From the NCBI GenBank assembly GCA_023614405.1, contig CM042691.1, positions 168,860,927 through 168,924,926 on the forward strand: DNA of 64,000 nucleotides, given 5' to 3'. The notes under the pieces are model-generated. The model was not told the DNA's origin. It did not search any database and was given only the letters and a program-made list of their open reading frames with translations. Positions within the stretch are counted from its first letter, which is position 1; each line of letters opens with the position of its first letter. The DNA comes from Avena insularis (taxonomy: Eukaryota > Streptophyta > Magnoliopsida > Poales > Poaceae). The translations under genes were made by a program, and so were the position numbers. Below are positions 10,976 to 21,961 of this stretch, piece after piece.

Positions 10976-12487
10976 AATGTCCAGCGTTGCTCGGTCTATT
11001 ACACAAGGAAGATCTGTATAATCTGCCATAAGATCTAGCATTGACAAAGATGAGCAACACCTTGAGCAGTTGGAAAACCCGGGTAAAGAACAACATTGAC
11101 AAAGGTGAAAGCTGGGAGATTATAAGTAGGAAAATCCGATGCTCGATGAAGAACAGTTCAAGATATTGAAGGCGTACTTAAATACCACTGACTCTAAAGC
11201 ATGGAATGAGTGGGGAAAGAATATGCTAGAGCAAAACATAGGTAACCACCGGCTTGGAATCAGCGGATACAGAGGGAAACATCCCATTTGGGACAAGGAG
11301 GATGCTGAGATTGAACGCCTGGGTAAAGAGAACCCATGGCATAAAATCATGGACCTGCAGCTAAGGAACTTTGTTCGGGCCCGCTACTACCTGGACCCGA
11401 TTACAGGGGAGTTCGTCACCGACGACCCGGATGTGAAGGCATTTGAGGACGAGAAGGTAAGGAATTTACAGCGGATCTCTCAAGAGTTTCTAATTAAATT
11501 AATGAAGCTAAGAATCTTAAATGCATGGGTTCACCTCTCCTTGTATCTCTGTAGGAGACGGAATTGAATTCTATTGGTGACTTGTCATCCCAGGATTCGA
11601 TGGAGGAGCCGTGGGACACGGTTTTCAACAGGGAGACGAATGCTTACAAGAAGATGGACAAGAATTTTCCGCCAAAATCAGCTGGCCGTGTGTCCAGCTT
11701 CGGTATGAGCATGAAGTTTGCAGAGTACTACAAAGAGGACGCAAAGAAGAGAAGGGAGAAGAAGAACCAGTCGGCGGCTCAAGATAAAGACGAGGTTGAA
11801 GAGCTAAAGTTGAAGGTGAAGACATTAGAGGAAAAAGTGGACGAGAAACAATGGACATGTTAGTGGAAGAGAAGCTCCGCACGATCATCCCCCCTGGGTT
11901 GTTCCAGGGGCTAGCTGCTTGGAATGAGGCAGGTCGACATGGGCCGATACAACTGCCCAGCTTTAGCGGCAGCAACTCGAGCATCAACGTTAATGCATCG
12001 CCAGACTTGGTGACCTTACCAGCCACCATCGCCGCGGCGCAGCCGCAAGAGCTGGTCGCACAACTTCCCCTGTAGCTCCCGCCAAAAATACCAAGCCACA
12101 GCCGATGGCGGTGGTGCTTCATAATGCACCACCGCAGTAGAATGCTAATGATAGGCCTGCCTCCAGCACCGGCCATGTCTCGACATTAGCCGAGCTCAAC
12201 GCCCTCACCAAGGTAACTAATTAGTTACTCCACTTCATCTTCTTTATGCTCCTTTGGTGACTGCCACCTCGATCATGATGCCCAACATATGTGTTTTGAC
12301 TTAGGACGCTGCTTGCGTACTACTCCACAAAGTTGCCGGCGGCGAGTTCAAGGATGTTGCCAAGGGCACTATCATACAACCGGCGAACCGCATGATGCAC
12401 AACAATCCAATGGAAGATGCCGTGATGAGGGTCCTGATTGCTTGGGTATTTCCAGGGTGCGACGACATGGACACCGCTTTCAACCTC
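10976..12487 (+). pseudogene. CACTA (En/Spm) TnpA-like gene remnant with introns
   Basis: The frame 11139-11456 encodes WNEWGKNMLEQN, PIWDKEDAEIERLGKENP and RARYYLDPITGEFVTDDP, a conserved block I recognise from plant CACTA-associated Transposase_24-type proteins. A GT-AG intron fits at 11457-11554, joining phase 0 to an exon (11555-11860) with MEEPWDTVFNRET and a Lys-rich coiled coil. A second GT-AG intron fits at 12213-12304, before a block with EFKDVAKGTIIQPANRMMHNNPM. The protein would bind transposon ends. Stops and frame changes between 11863 and 12212 make it inactive. No terminal inverted repeat is visible. 10976-11138 is probably its 5' side. Confidence 0.7.
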
Positions 12488-12968
12488 AGGGAGCCGGGAA
12501 GAATTTCAGATCCCCCCGATCTAGGGACGACGGTGGGGCTATAGAAGGTTTCGTAGAGTTTTGATCGGGTGCCTAGGGTTTCTGCATCGGGGGCTTCTTA
12601 TAGGCGAAGAGACGAGGCTAGGAGGCGGCCAGGGGGGGCACACCCTACCCAGGCGCAGGGTGGGCCCACCCGCGCCTAGGGGGGTGTGGTGGCCCTGGTT
12701 AGCCTCTCCGTCTCCCCTCTAGACTTCATGTCGCCCACGGTAAAATATTGACTTTGGCTTTTGTCTCGTCCAATTCCGAGAATATTGATTTTCTGCCTTT
12801 CTGTAACCAAAAACAGAAGAAAACAGGTAACAGGCAGTGTGGAAACTTGTTAATAGGTTAGTTCCAGAATATATATAAAAACACCTCAAAGTGTAGACAA
12901 AGCATAGCAAAGTAGATACTAAACAAGCATGGAGCATAAAAAATTATAGATATGTTTCCGACGTATCA
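12488..12968 (-). repeat. Truncated 3' LTR of the Athila-like element
   Basis: It matches 23037-23517 closely, including the TATA-like CCTATAAGAAG on the - strand near 12595 and the terminal GACGTATCA. Homology begins at the phrase CAGGG-N-GCCGGGAAGAA, which is also where the CACTA remnant ends, so the rest was removed by a deletion at microhomology. Confidence 0.85.
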
Positions 12969-12985
12969 AGCATACCCAAGCTTAA
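12969..12985 (-). other. Polypurine tract of the Athila-like element
   Basis: On the - strand, AGTTAAGCTTGGGTATGCT abuts the first TG of the 3' LTR. The same AAGCTTGGGGATGCC core recurs further inside the element. Confidence 0.65.
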
Positions 12986-14332
12986 CTCCTGCTCGTCCTC
13001 GAGTAGGTAAGTGGTAAAAGAATAATTTTTGAGGTGACATGCACCATCAAAACCAAGATCAAACCATTTGCAAGCATTGAAAGCTGGGATCAAAGAACTC
13101 TAAACATGTGCATGAAAGATGGAGTTCTAACAATAGGACATAGTAACTATGCATGCAATATGAAAGGCTACAAACAAAGATCATGAATAACATGCATTGA
13201 AAAATGTTCGTTTGTTTCACATACAGAAAACATGGCATAGTGGCATTCAGCTTGTTCCTCATAGAGTATCAAATAGATGCACAAGACACCTTCAAAGTTC
13301 ACAAGGGTGACTAGAAACAAATAGCACAAGAACAAATAATATCACAATATGCATCAATCAATAAGTTTTGGGACACTACACACAGAATGGCAACTATGCT
13401 CTCTTAATGGTGCCTAAAAGTAGAAGGTGGAGACTCAAATAATGGTGGAAGAAAGACCCTTCATAGTGTCGTCAGATTGTCGACAAGTACGCCATAGGGG
13501 GTCCTAGTGGCATTGGAAGGATGGGCTATGAGACGTCGGATGTTCCAGGAGCGGTGAGCACAAGTTTACCCAGGTTCAGATCCGACTGCGGTGATCGGAT
13601 CCTACTCCTGCTAGCAACCCAGTAATATATCGGCGTAAGCGGGATGTTACAGAGGATTACAAGAGAGGTTCGCCTATGCGAGTTGGTTGTGGTTGTGTAT
13701 CGAGTTGTTGCCCTAAAGGCTCCCATAGGGCCGATTTATATAGTCATCGGGGCCTAGGGTTAAAGGGAGAGACCTATCTGGCTATGTTACAGAGTCGGTA
13801 ACTATGTACAACTTGGACTACAAGTAATACTACATGCCTAAGTCGGGAACTCTTCTGGGCCTTGTCGTAGCCGGAACTGGCTCCTCCTCTTTCTCTGTCT
13901 GGGCTGCCCGTGAAGCAAAGCTCTAACCCGTTGGTGGGCCACCCTGGTCAGCGAGTCCTGTGGGTATACCCAGAAAGTATATCCCCAACACATAGGGAAG
14001 CAGGGATTTCAAGCTTCAAAAAGAGCTTCCAAAAATTATGGTACTTGTTAGCTTGCATCCCTCATTGCCCCTATTATAAGCATCTTGAAGTGGTTAAGGT
14101 TAAAGTGAACAAACTATGGAGTATATGCTTGACAAAGTATAAGTTGGCAATCTCAAGTCCCTTGAATACGAGGGCCACACCTCATGCTACTCAACTTCAG
14201 TCACCTGTAAGTCTTGTCATTGTAAGTATATGTGTATCATAGAGAACCGCTAACGGGGTACCCCTTTCACATGGTACAGGAGCTATCCCATAACCAAAAT
14301 GACAAGGCAAGCAGACAATGAGCATCTCAGTG
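12986..14332 (-). other. 3' noncoding region of the Athila-like element
   Basis: No ORF with recognisable content is present on either strand. The region is AT-rich and holds the 524-bp solo LTR at 13467-13990. In autonomous Athila elements pol or an env-like ORF would lie 3' of the protease; nothing of either can be read here. Confidence 0.6.
13467..13990 (-). mobile_element. 524-bp gypsy solo LTR with TSD CATAG
   Basis: The unit runs TGTCGTCAG...CCCCAACA on the + strand and is flanked by CATAG at 13462-13466 and 13991-13995. On the - strand it begins TGTTGGGGATATAC and has a good TATA box (ACTATATAAATCGG, 13732-13745) followed by GAACCTGGGTAA, so it is in - orientation. It resembles in layout the LTR at 62676-63144 but is not a close copy. 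Confidence 0.9.
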
Positions 14333-16187
14333 ATCTTTTTATTTACTATATGCATAGATTTTTATTGAGGATGCTTCATAGATAGCTCACTATGGTGATG
14401 CTGTAAGTTTCCACCATGATTAGGCATGGCTTAGGCTAGCGGCCCAGGCGCTTCTCTAACACAAAATACATACTCCTTGGACTTACAAGTTTCCTCTTTA
14501 TTTCACACCGGTGACATCCATAGACAAAAGAGCATGATATCAACTGAGTACAAAGTACAAGTGCAATGTTGAAAATGTTCCCCATGGTTCTGCTAATTCC
14601 AACGTATAAGTGCAAGCATATACAACATAGATGACACAATGGTTCAAGTTTATTAGGGGCAAAGAATATAAAGTGTGCCATCAAGTTCATGAGAGCTTTA
14701 ATCACTAAGTTTTCACATAACAAAATAGTTTTTAATTGGAAGATAGCTGAAAACAAGAATATAATTGGAATGGTGTAACACACCATGCATAGGAATTTAT
14801 AGTGGGCACTTTGGAATAACTTAGTTTCTTGGGATTTGTAAGCATGAGTAGAACTTACTCATACAAGTGGAGGCTAGCAAAATACCGGGAGCAACCAACT
14901 AAGAGAGCAATAATGGCCATAATCATGCAGAGCAACAAAACATTACTAATCAAAGCATAGAGTGGTACTACAAGTCAAGGACTAAATGATCATAGAGGCT
15001 ATGGTGACTTGTTCATAGTCATAACATGGTGTGAGAATGTGCCAAGTAAACCCAAACAAAGCATCAAAGGAGAATACCACAATACTATGCTTTGTATGCT
15101 AAAACAACGCATAATTCTTTCAAGGCACACTAAGAAATCCCAATTGTTTGGAACAAGACATGCTACAGGAATAATCACTAAGCATAAGGTCAAAACAACA
15201 CCTAGCATGTCATGCTAAAGTCTAAGTCACAGTCAATGCAAGCTCCTCTTGCACTTTCAAGCAAGAACTTCCTACTGCTTTCCAACACCAAGCAACTTAT
15301 TTGCAACAACACAACGAGAACATGGGTCCAAACTAATTTATTCAAGCAAACTAAACAACTAAGCAAACCAAAAGAAAACTAATACGCTCCAAGAACAACA
15401 TAACTTGTGCATGAAACAATAAAAACAAAGTGTCTAGAAAGACGTGAGCTTTTTATTGATGAAGAAGGGGATGCCTTGGGCATCCCCAAGCTTTGACGCT
15501 TGTACCTCTTGGATATTTATTGGGGTGACACCGGGGTGGCATCCCCAAGCTTGAGATTTTTTCCATTCTTAATCTTATTACATCATTCTTTCTCTACACC
15601 TGAAACTTTTTCCTTCATACAAAACTTCACACAATCTTCATTAGCAACATTAGTGTAATCAAAAGATAATAGACCTTTAGGCAAAGCTTTGGAACAACAA
15701 GACTTTTCACTAAAAACACAAGCTAATGTAGCAACCCCTTCAAAAAGCTCAATTACCCAAAAGAGAACTCAAAAAGGAATCAATAAGAAGCAAATGCAAA
15801 TAATGGCAGAAATCTGTCAAAACAGACCAGCAGGTAGAAACTGATTTTTTCAAAAATCTTCTGTTGCTTAAATCAAAAAGTGTTGAACTAAAGAACGTTA
15901 TCTAACATACTGGGGGATTTATTCGTAATTGTTTAGCTCAATCCGAGTTACAGAGACTCCTCACAAATTTTGATGGTGGAGGACAAAAATCTGTTTCGGG
16001 ACAGCAACTCCCCAAATCTCACTTCCCTCTCATTAGAGGTCATTCTTGGCACAAAAAGCAAACAAAAAAGATAAGGAGAGATCATTACAGAAGTAATAAC
16101 TTCCAAGACTCAAGGAAAATCTTGGGTTATCTCCCAACAAGTACTTTTATTTAACGCCTTTAAGTTAGGCACAGGAAGCAAGAAAAA
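14333..16187 (-). other. Noncoding part of duplication copy A
   Basis: AT-rich with no domain. A - strand ORF of 116 codons (14436-14786) is hydrophobic, also occurs in copy B, and has no motif I recognise, so I treat it as chance. The stretch includes a perfect hairpin (15467-15487) and two PPT-like cores (15479-15493, 15538-15552). Confidence 0.6.
15467..15487. repeat. Perfect 9-bp hairpin, copy A
   Basis: GGGGATGCC-TTG-GGCATCCCC is a perfect inverted repeat with a 3-base loop. The same hairpin is at 18256-18276 in copy B. Confidence 0.9.
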
Positions 16188-17120
16188 TCAAGTATTTTCA
16201 AATGAAGAAGCATTAACATCAAACCTTTCTTTCAAAGGAGGAGCAAAAATCAACTTATATATCCTCATAGGGAAGTGTTCAATACCTTTCTTGAATGGAA
16301 ATTGATATTTAATGGTGCCTTCTTTCATATCAATGATGGCACCAACAGTTCTAAGAAAAGGTCTTCCCAAAGTAATAGGACAAGTAGCTTTGTATTCAAC
16401 ATTGAAAACATAGAAATCAATAGGGACATAAGCATTGTTAACCATGATGATAACATCATTAATATTCCCCATTAGTTTCTTCTTAGCATTATCATCAAGT
16501 GGGACATCCAAATAGCAGTCTTCCAAAGATGGCAAATCAAGTATTTCATAAATCTTCCTAGGCATAATAGAGACACTAGAACCAAGATCACATGAAGCTT
16601 TGAGATCAAAGTCATTCACTTGCATATTAATGATGGGTTCCCAAATATCTTCTACCTTCCTAGGAATAGAAGATTTGTGTTTTAGCTTCTCTTCCTTAAT
16701 TTTCACAAGAGCATATGTAATGTATTTATTGAAAGCAACATGCATATCACTAGCATCAGCACTTCTAGCAAGTTTTTGCAAGAACAGAATCACTTTAGAA
16801 ATATTGCAAACATCTATATCAAAATCAAGCTTAGCATCACTATTAGTAGACTCTATAGGCTTAGGCACTGTAGGAGGAGGAATAGGGACTTCTTGTGGTT
16901 TAGTGGTATCCATTCTAGTTATGGTGCACACACTATTGTTTCTATCAATTTCAGCTTCCCTTTCCCACTTAGCATGAAGTTGGGCTAACAGTCTAACATT
17001 TTCATCAATAGTAACTTGTATGGCATGAGTGGCAGCAAAGGTACTTTCCATAGTTTCAGGTTTAGTAGCCATTTTATTAATCAAGGAGGACTGTGCTTCA
17101 GACAAAGAGGAAATATTCTT
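16188..17120 (-). pseudogene. gag C-terminus and protease, duplication copy A
   Basis: The frame 17105-16188 is open for 305 codons. It starts inside gag (SEAQSSLINKMATKPETMES) and runs into an Athila-type retropepsin: KASCDLGSSVSIMPRKIYEIL with the catalytic D-L-G Asp at 16587-16589, then ITLGRPFLRTVGAIID near the end. It lacks the gag N-terminus and start region because the duplication began inside gag, so it is a promoterless internal fragment. It retains the undisrupted target site (TATTGAAAGCAACATGC, around 16728) where Cassandra inserted in copy B. Confidence 0.85.
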
Positions 17121-18976
17121 ATCTTTTTATTTACTATATGCATAGCTCTTTATTGAGGATGCTTCATAGATAGCTCACTATGGTGATGCTGCAAGTTTCC
17201 ACCATGATTAGGCATGGATTAGGCTAGCAGCCCAGGAGTTTCTCTAACACAAAATACATACTCCTTGGACTTACAAGTTCCCTCTTTATTTCACACCGGT
17301 GACATCCATAGACAAAAGAGCATGATATCAACTGAGTACAAAGTACAAGTGCAATGTTGAAAATGTTCCCCATGGTTATGCTAATTCCAACATATAAGTG
17401 CAAGCATATACAACATAGATGACACAATGGTTCAAATTTATTAGGGGCAAAGAATATAAAGTGTGCCATCAAGTTTATGAGATCTTTAATCACTAAGTTT
17501 TCACATAACAAAATAGTTTTTAATTGGAAGATAGCTGAAAACAAGAATATAATTGGAATGGTGTAACACACCATGCATAGGAATTTATAGTGGGCACTTT
17601 GGAATAACTTAGTTTCTTGGGAGTTGGAAGCATGAGTAGAACTTACTCATACAAGTGGAGGCTAGCAAAATACCGGGAGCAACCAACTAAGAGAGCAATA
17701 ATGGCCATAATCATGCAGATCAACAAAACATTACTAATCAAAGCATAGAGTGGTACTACAAGTCAAGGACTAAATGATCATAGAGACTATGGTGACTTGT
17801 TCATAGTCATAACATGGTGTGAGCATGTGCCAAGTCAACCCAAACAAATCATCAAAGGAGAATACCACAATACTATGCTTTTGTATGCTAAAACAACGCA
17901 TAATTCTTTCAAGGCACACTAAGCAATCCCAATTGTTTGGAACAAGATATGCTACAGCAATAATCACTAAGCATAAGGTCAAAACAACACCTAGCATGTC
18001 ATGCTAAAGTCTAAGTCACAGTCAATGCAAGCTCCTCTTGCACTTTCAAGCAAGAACTTCCTACTGCTTTCCAACACCAAGCAACTTATTTGCAACAACA
18101 CAGCGAGAACGGGGGTCCAAACTACTTTATTCAAGCAAACTAAACAACTAAGCAAACCAAAAGAAAACTAATACGCTCCAAGAACAATATAACTTGTGCA
18201 TGAAACAATAAAAACAAAGTGTCTAGAAAGACATGAGCTTTTTATTGATGAAGAAGGGGATGCCTTGGGCATCCCCAAGCTTTGACGCTTGTACCTCTTG
18301 GATATTTATTGGGGTGACACTGGGGTGGCATCCCCAAGCTTGAGATTTTTTCCATTCTTCATCTTACTACATCATTCTTTCTCTACACCTGAAACTTTTT
18401 CCTTCATACAAAACTTCACACAATCTTCATTAGCAACATTAGTGTAATCAAAAGATAATAGACCTTTAGGAAAAGCTTTGGAACAGCAAGAATTTTCACT
18501 AAAAACACAAGCTAATGTAGCAAATCCTTCAAAAATCTCAATTACCCAAAAGAGAACTCAAAAAGGAATCAATAAGAAGGAAATGCAAATAATGGCAGAA
18601 ATCTGTCAAAACAGACCAGCAGGTAGAAACTGATTTTTTCAAAAATCTTCTGTTGCTTAAATCAAAAAGTGTTGATCTAACGAACGTTATCTAACATACT
18701 GGGGGATTTATTCGTAAATTTTTAGCTCAATCCGAGTTACAGAGACTCCTCACAAATTTTTATGGTGGAGGACAGAAATCTGTTTCGGGACAGCAACTCC
18801 CCAAATCTTACTCCCCTCTCATTAGAGGTCATTTTTGGCACAAAAAGCAAACAAAAAAGATAAGAAGAGATCATTACAGAAGTAATAACTTCCAAGACTC
18901 AAGTAAAATCTTGGGTTATCTCCCAACAAGTACTTTTCTTTAACACATTTAAGTTAGGCACAAGAAGCAAGAACAA
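17121..18976 (-). other. Noncoding part of duplication copy B
   Basis: Nearly identical to 14333-16187. It holds the hairpin at 18256-18276 and PPT-like cores at 18268-18282 and 18327-18341. I see no RT or integrase motif. Confidence 0.6.
18256..18276. repeat. Perfect 9-bp hairpin, copy B
   Basis: Same sequence as the hairpin at 15467-15487, preserved without change in both arms. Confidence 0.9.
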
Positions 18977-19519
18977 TCAAGTATTTTCAAATGAAGAAGC
19001 ATTAACATCAAACCTTGCTTTCAAAGGAGGAGCAAAAAGCAACTTATCTCTCCTCATAGAGAAGTGTTCAATACCTTTCTTGAATTGAAATTGATATTTA
19101 ATGGTGCCTTCTTTCATATCAATGATGGCACCAACAGTTCTAAGAAAAGGTCTTCCCAAAGTAATAGGACAAGAAGCTTTGTATTCAACATCGAAAACAT
19201 AGAAATCAATAGGGACATAAGCATTGTTAACCATGATGAGAACATCATTAATACTCCCCATTAGTTTCTTCTTAGCATTATCATCAAGTGGGACATCCAA
19301 ATAGCAGTCTTCCAAATATGGCAAATCAAGTATTTCATAAATCTTCCTAGGCATAATAGAGACACTAGAACCAAGGTCACATGAAGCTTTGAGATCAAAG
19401 TCATTCACTTGCATAATAATAATGGGTTCCCAAATATTTTCTACCTTCCTAGGAATAGAAGCTTTGTGTTTTAGCTTCTCTTCCTTAATTTTCACAAGAG
19501 CATATGTAATGTGTTTAGT
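18977..19519 (-). pseudogene. Protease, duplication copy B
   Basis: The frame 19495-18977 (172 codons) encodes the same retropepsin as copy A, with SCDLGSSVSIMPRKIYEIL and ITLGRPFLRTVGA both intact. Upstream it is separated from its gag by the Cassandra insertion at 19525-20291. Before that insertion gag and protease were one frame, as copy A still shows. Differences from copy A are scattered substitutions. Confidence 0.85.
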
Positions 19520-19524
19520 GAAAG

Positions 19525-19808
19525 TATAACAGCTCTGGTTACTCCGGACCGATGGCTGTCACTTCTGGCAGCTCAATAGGATCTCTAGACTAGCCCCACA
19601 TACCAACACTAGTCTTTTCTGCGCACTTTGTCCTCACTCATGCGCACCCGGTTACCCACTTCCCGGTCGGTCACCCATCCTAGAATTGATCTAGGCCAAA
19701 CACGCTTAACCTTAGAGTTCTTTTCGAATGAGCTTCCAGAAAATAAGTTGCAACTTGTTGGTATGGGTTTCCTATCAATCCTATTGAGCCATGCGCCAGG
19801 GTCTCACA
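19525..19808 (-). repeat. Cassandra 3' LTR
   Basis: 284 bp, 3' in element orientation. It carries the 5S-like block at about 19647-19712. Confidence 0.9.
19647..19712 (-). promoter_or_regulatory. 5S-rRNA-like pol III promoter block, 3' LTR
   Basis: On the - strand GGTTAAGCGTGTTTGGCCTA and then AGGATGGGTGACC...GGGAAG reproduce the internal control region (A-box, intermediate element, C-box) of plant 5S rRNA genes. The rest of 5S rRNA is not present. Confidence 0.85.
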
Positions 19809-20007
19809 TACACCCACCCTTAGAAGATCGATGTCCTCGTTGGTCAACCACAAGCCAGGAACGTCCCCTCTTGGCACACGTCTGTGCGTCCAATGCCGGC
19901 ACATTGCCATGCTGTCTCCACTCCGGGCCACACGCGCCATGCTATACATGTCCGCCACTGACCCGCACATGCCCATGTAACCACGAGGGTCGGCTCTGAT
20001 ACCAATT
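19809..20007 (-). other. Cassandra internal region with tRNA-iMet PBS
   Basis: 199 bp with no ORF of interest. TTGGTATCAGAGCC on the - strand (19992-20005) lies two bases from the right LTR, and the purine-rich tract abuts the left LTR. Confidence 0.9.
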
Positions 20008-20291
20008 TGTAACACCTCCGGTCACTCCGGACCGACGGCTGTCACTTCTGACAGCTCAATAGGATCTCTAGACTAGCCCTACAGACCAACACTAGTCTTT
20101 TCTGCGCACTTTGTCCTCACTCATGCGCACCCGGTTACCCACTTCCCGGTCAGTCACCCATCCTAGAATTGCTCTAGGCCAAGCACACTTAACCTTAGAG
20201 TTCTTTTCGAATGAGCTTCCGGAAAAGAAGTTGCAACTTGTTGGTATGGGTTTCCTATCAATCCTATTGAGCCATGCGCTAGGGTCTCACA
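20008..20291 (-). repeat. Cassandra 5' LTR with 5S-like block
   Basis: 284 bp from TGTAACACC to GGGTCTCACA on the + strand. The 5S-like block lies at about 20130-20195 and differs from the other LTR's block at four positions by eye. Confidence 0.9.
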
Positions 20292-20296
20292 GAAAG

Positions 20297-21737
20297 CAAC
20301 ATGCATATCACTAGCATCAGGACTTCTAGCAAGTTTCTGCAAGAAAATAATCACTTCAGAAATATTCCAAACATCTATATCAAAATCAAGCTTAGCATCA
20401 CTATTAGTAGACTCTATAGGCTTAGGCACTGTAGGAGGAGGAATAGGGACTTCTTGTGGTTTAGTGGTATCCATTCTAGTGATGGTGCACACACTATTGT
20501 TTCTATCAATTTCAGCTTCCCTTTCCAACTTAGCATGAAGTTGGGATAACAGTCTAACATTTTCATCAATAGTAACTTGTATGGCATGAGTGGCAGCAAA
20601 GGTACTTTCCATAGTTTCAGGTTTAGTAGCCATTTTATTAATCAAGGAGGGCTGTGCTTCAGACAAAGAGGAAATATTCTTCTCAACAATTAAAAGTTTT
20701 TCCTCCACAGTCTTGTTGAAAGCAGTTTGTTTACCAATAAAGTCTTTGAGCATAACTTCAAGTTCAGAGGGGGTACTTCTAGCATTGTTGTAGGAGTTTC
20801 CATAGGTATTGCCATTATTAGGAGGATAAGACCTATAATTGTTGTTACCACCAAAATTATTCCTATAGGCATTGTTGTTGAGATTGTTGTTTCTAATGAA
20901 GTTCACATCAACTTGCTCTTCTTGAGAAACCAAAGAGGCTAAGGGAACACTATTAGGATCTAGAGGAGCTTTCCCATTAACAAGCATAGCCATAATAATA
21001 TCAATCTTATCACTCAAAGGGGAGGTTTCTTCAACAGAATTTACCATCTTACCATGTGGATCTCTCTCAGTATGCCATTCAGAGTAATTAACCTTCATAT
21101 TGTCAAGGAGCTTTGTTGCAACACCCAAAGTGAGGCCCATAAAGGTACCTCCAGCAGCTGAATCCAACAGGTTTCTTGAAGAGAAGTTCAAACCTGCATA
21201 AAAAGTCTGGATAATCATCCAAGCAGTGAGTCCATGAGTGGGACAATTCTTAACCAAAGACTTCATTCTTTCCCAAGATTGAGCAACATGTTCATTATCA
21301 AGTTGTTTAAATTTCATAATGTCACTTCTCATAGATATAATCTTAGAAGGAGGATAGTACTTTCCAATAAAAGCATCTTTGCACTTAGTCCAAGAATCAA
21401 TACTATTTCTAGGCAAGGATAACAACCATTCTTTAGCTTTTCCTCTCAAGGAGAAAGGAAACAGCTTAATATTAATAATATATCCATCTCCATCCTTATA
21501 CTTTTGCATCTCACAAAGTTCAACAAAGTTATTGAGATAGGCAGCAGCATCATCAGAACTAGCACCAGAAAATTGCTCTCTCATCACAAGATTCAACAAA
21601 GCAGGCTTAATTTCATAAAAGGTAGCATCAGGAGCAGGTGGAGCAATAGGAGTGCTAAGGAAATCATTGTTGTTTGTGCTAGTGAAGTCACACAACTTGG
21701 TGTTCTCAGCAGAGTTCATTTTGGCGAAGGTATGCAA
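20297..21737 (-). pseudogene. Athila-like gag (interrupted by Cassandra)
   Basis: Open from ATG 21737 (MHTFAKMNSAENTKLCDF; a second Met at 21719 is an alternative start). The Retrotrans_gag-like capsid region covers roughly residues 45-210 (REQFSGASSDDAAAYLNNF, then FPFSLRGKAKEWLLSLP and FYAGLNF). An Asn-rich linker follows (NNNLNNNAYRNNFGGNNN). No CCHC zinc knuckle is visible. The frame crosses the Cassandra junction and reads 44 more codons into its LTR, ending at 20163. The protein would form the particle shell. It is long and intact in its N-terminal two thirds, but protease is now disconnected. Confidence 0.85.
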
Positions 21738-21961
21738 GCCAAAAACAGGAGCAACAGCTAGAGCAGGAACTAATTTTTATGTGTTTTTGAATAAAGAAAG
21801 CAAACCAAACTAAACTAATTCTTTTGGAGTTTTTGAAAAGAGGCAAACAAAACCAAGCAAAAGCAACTAAGAAAACTAAATACAAAGTAAAGAGAAAGGA
21901 AGTGGAGGACTCCCCTTGTGAAGACGTCCTTAGCCTCCCCGGCAAAGGCGCCAGAAAGGCT
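21738..21961 (-). other. Leader and PBS of the Athila-like element
   Basis: The - strand PBS TGGCGCCTTTGCCGGGGAGG is at 21933-21952, close to the LTR end and matching the Athila-type TGGCGCCGTTGCCGGGG. The rest is a noncoding leader before gag. Confidence 0.8.

Larger units (their letters stand above)
19525..20291 (-). mobile_element. Complete Cassandra-type TRIM retrotransposon
   Basis: A 767-bp element with two 284-bp LTRs (19525-19808 and 20008-20291), a 199-bp internal region, a tRNA-iMet PBS on the - strand (19992-20005) and a purine tract next to the left LTR (- strand CTAAGGGTGGGTGTA). Perfect TSD GAAAG flanks it (19520-19524, 20292-20296). Both LTRs contain a 5S-rRNA-like block, which defines Cassandra. 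It encodes no protein and must be mobilised by other elements. I count 15 differences between the LTRs (about 5 percent). The left LTR's first dinucleotide is TA rather than TG. Confidence 0.95.
14333..20681 (-). repeat. 2.79-kb tandem duplication inside the Athila-like element
   Basis: Copy A (14333-17120, 2,788 bp) and copy B (17121-20681; 2,789 bp once the Cassandra insertion and its extra TSD are subtracted) contain the same noncoding 3' part, protease and C-terminal gag. Both begin ATCTTTTTATTTACTATATG, and both end at GAGGAAATATTCTT. The junction shares TTCTT/TCTTTT microhomology, suggesting illegitimate recombination. Confidence 0.9.

Noticed and set aside
14436..14786. Membrane protein or env gene (hydrophobic 116-codon - strand ORF; also 17224-17574)
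   Set aside because: It is short, repeats in both duplicates because the DNA is duplicated, and shows no signal or known motif. I keep it as noncoding, with the possibility of an env relic unproven.
19640..20195. True 5S rRNA genes
   Set aside because: Only the internal promoter part is present, in both LTRs of a TRIM; the rest of the 120-nt gene is missing.
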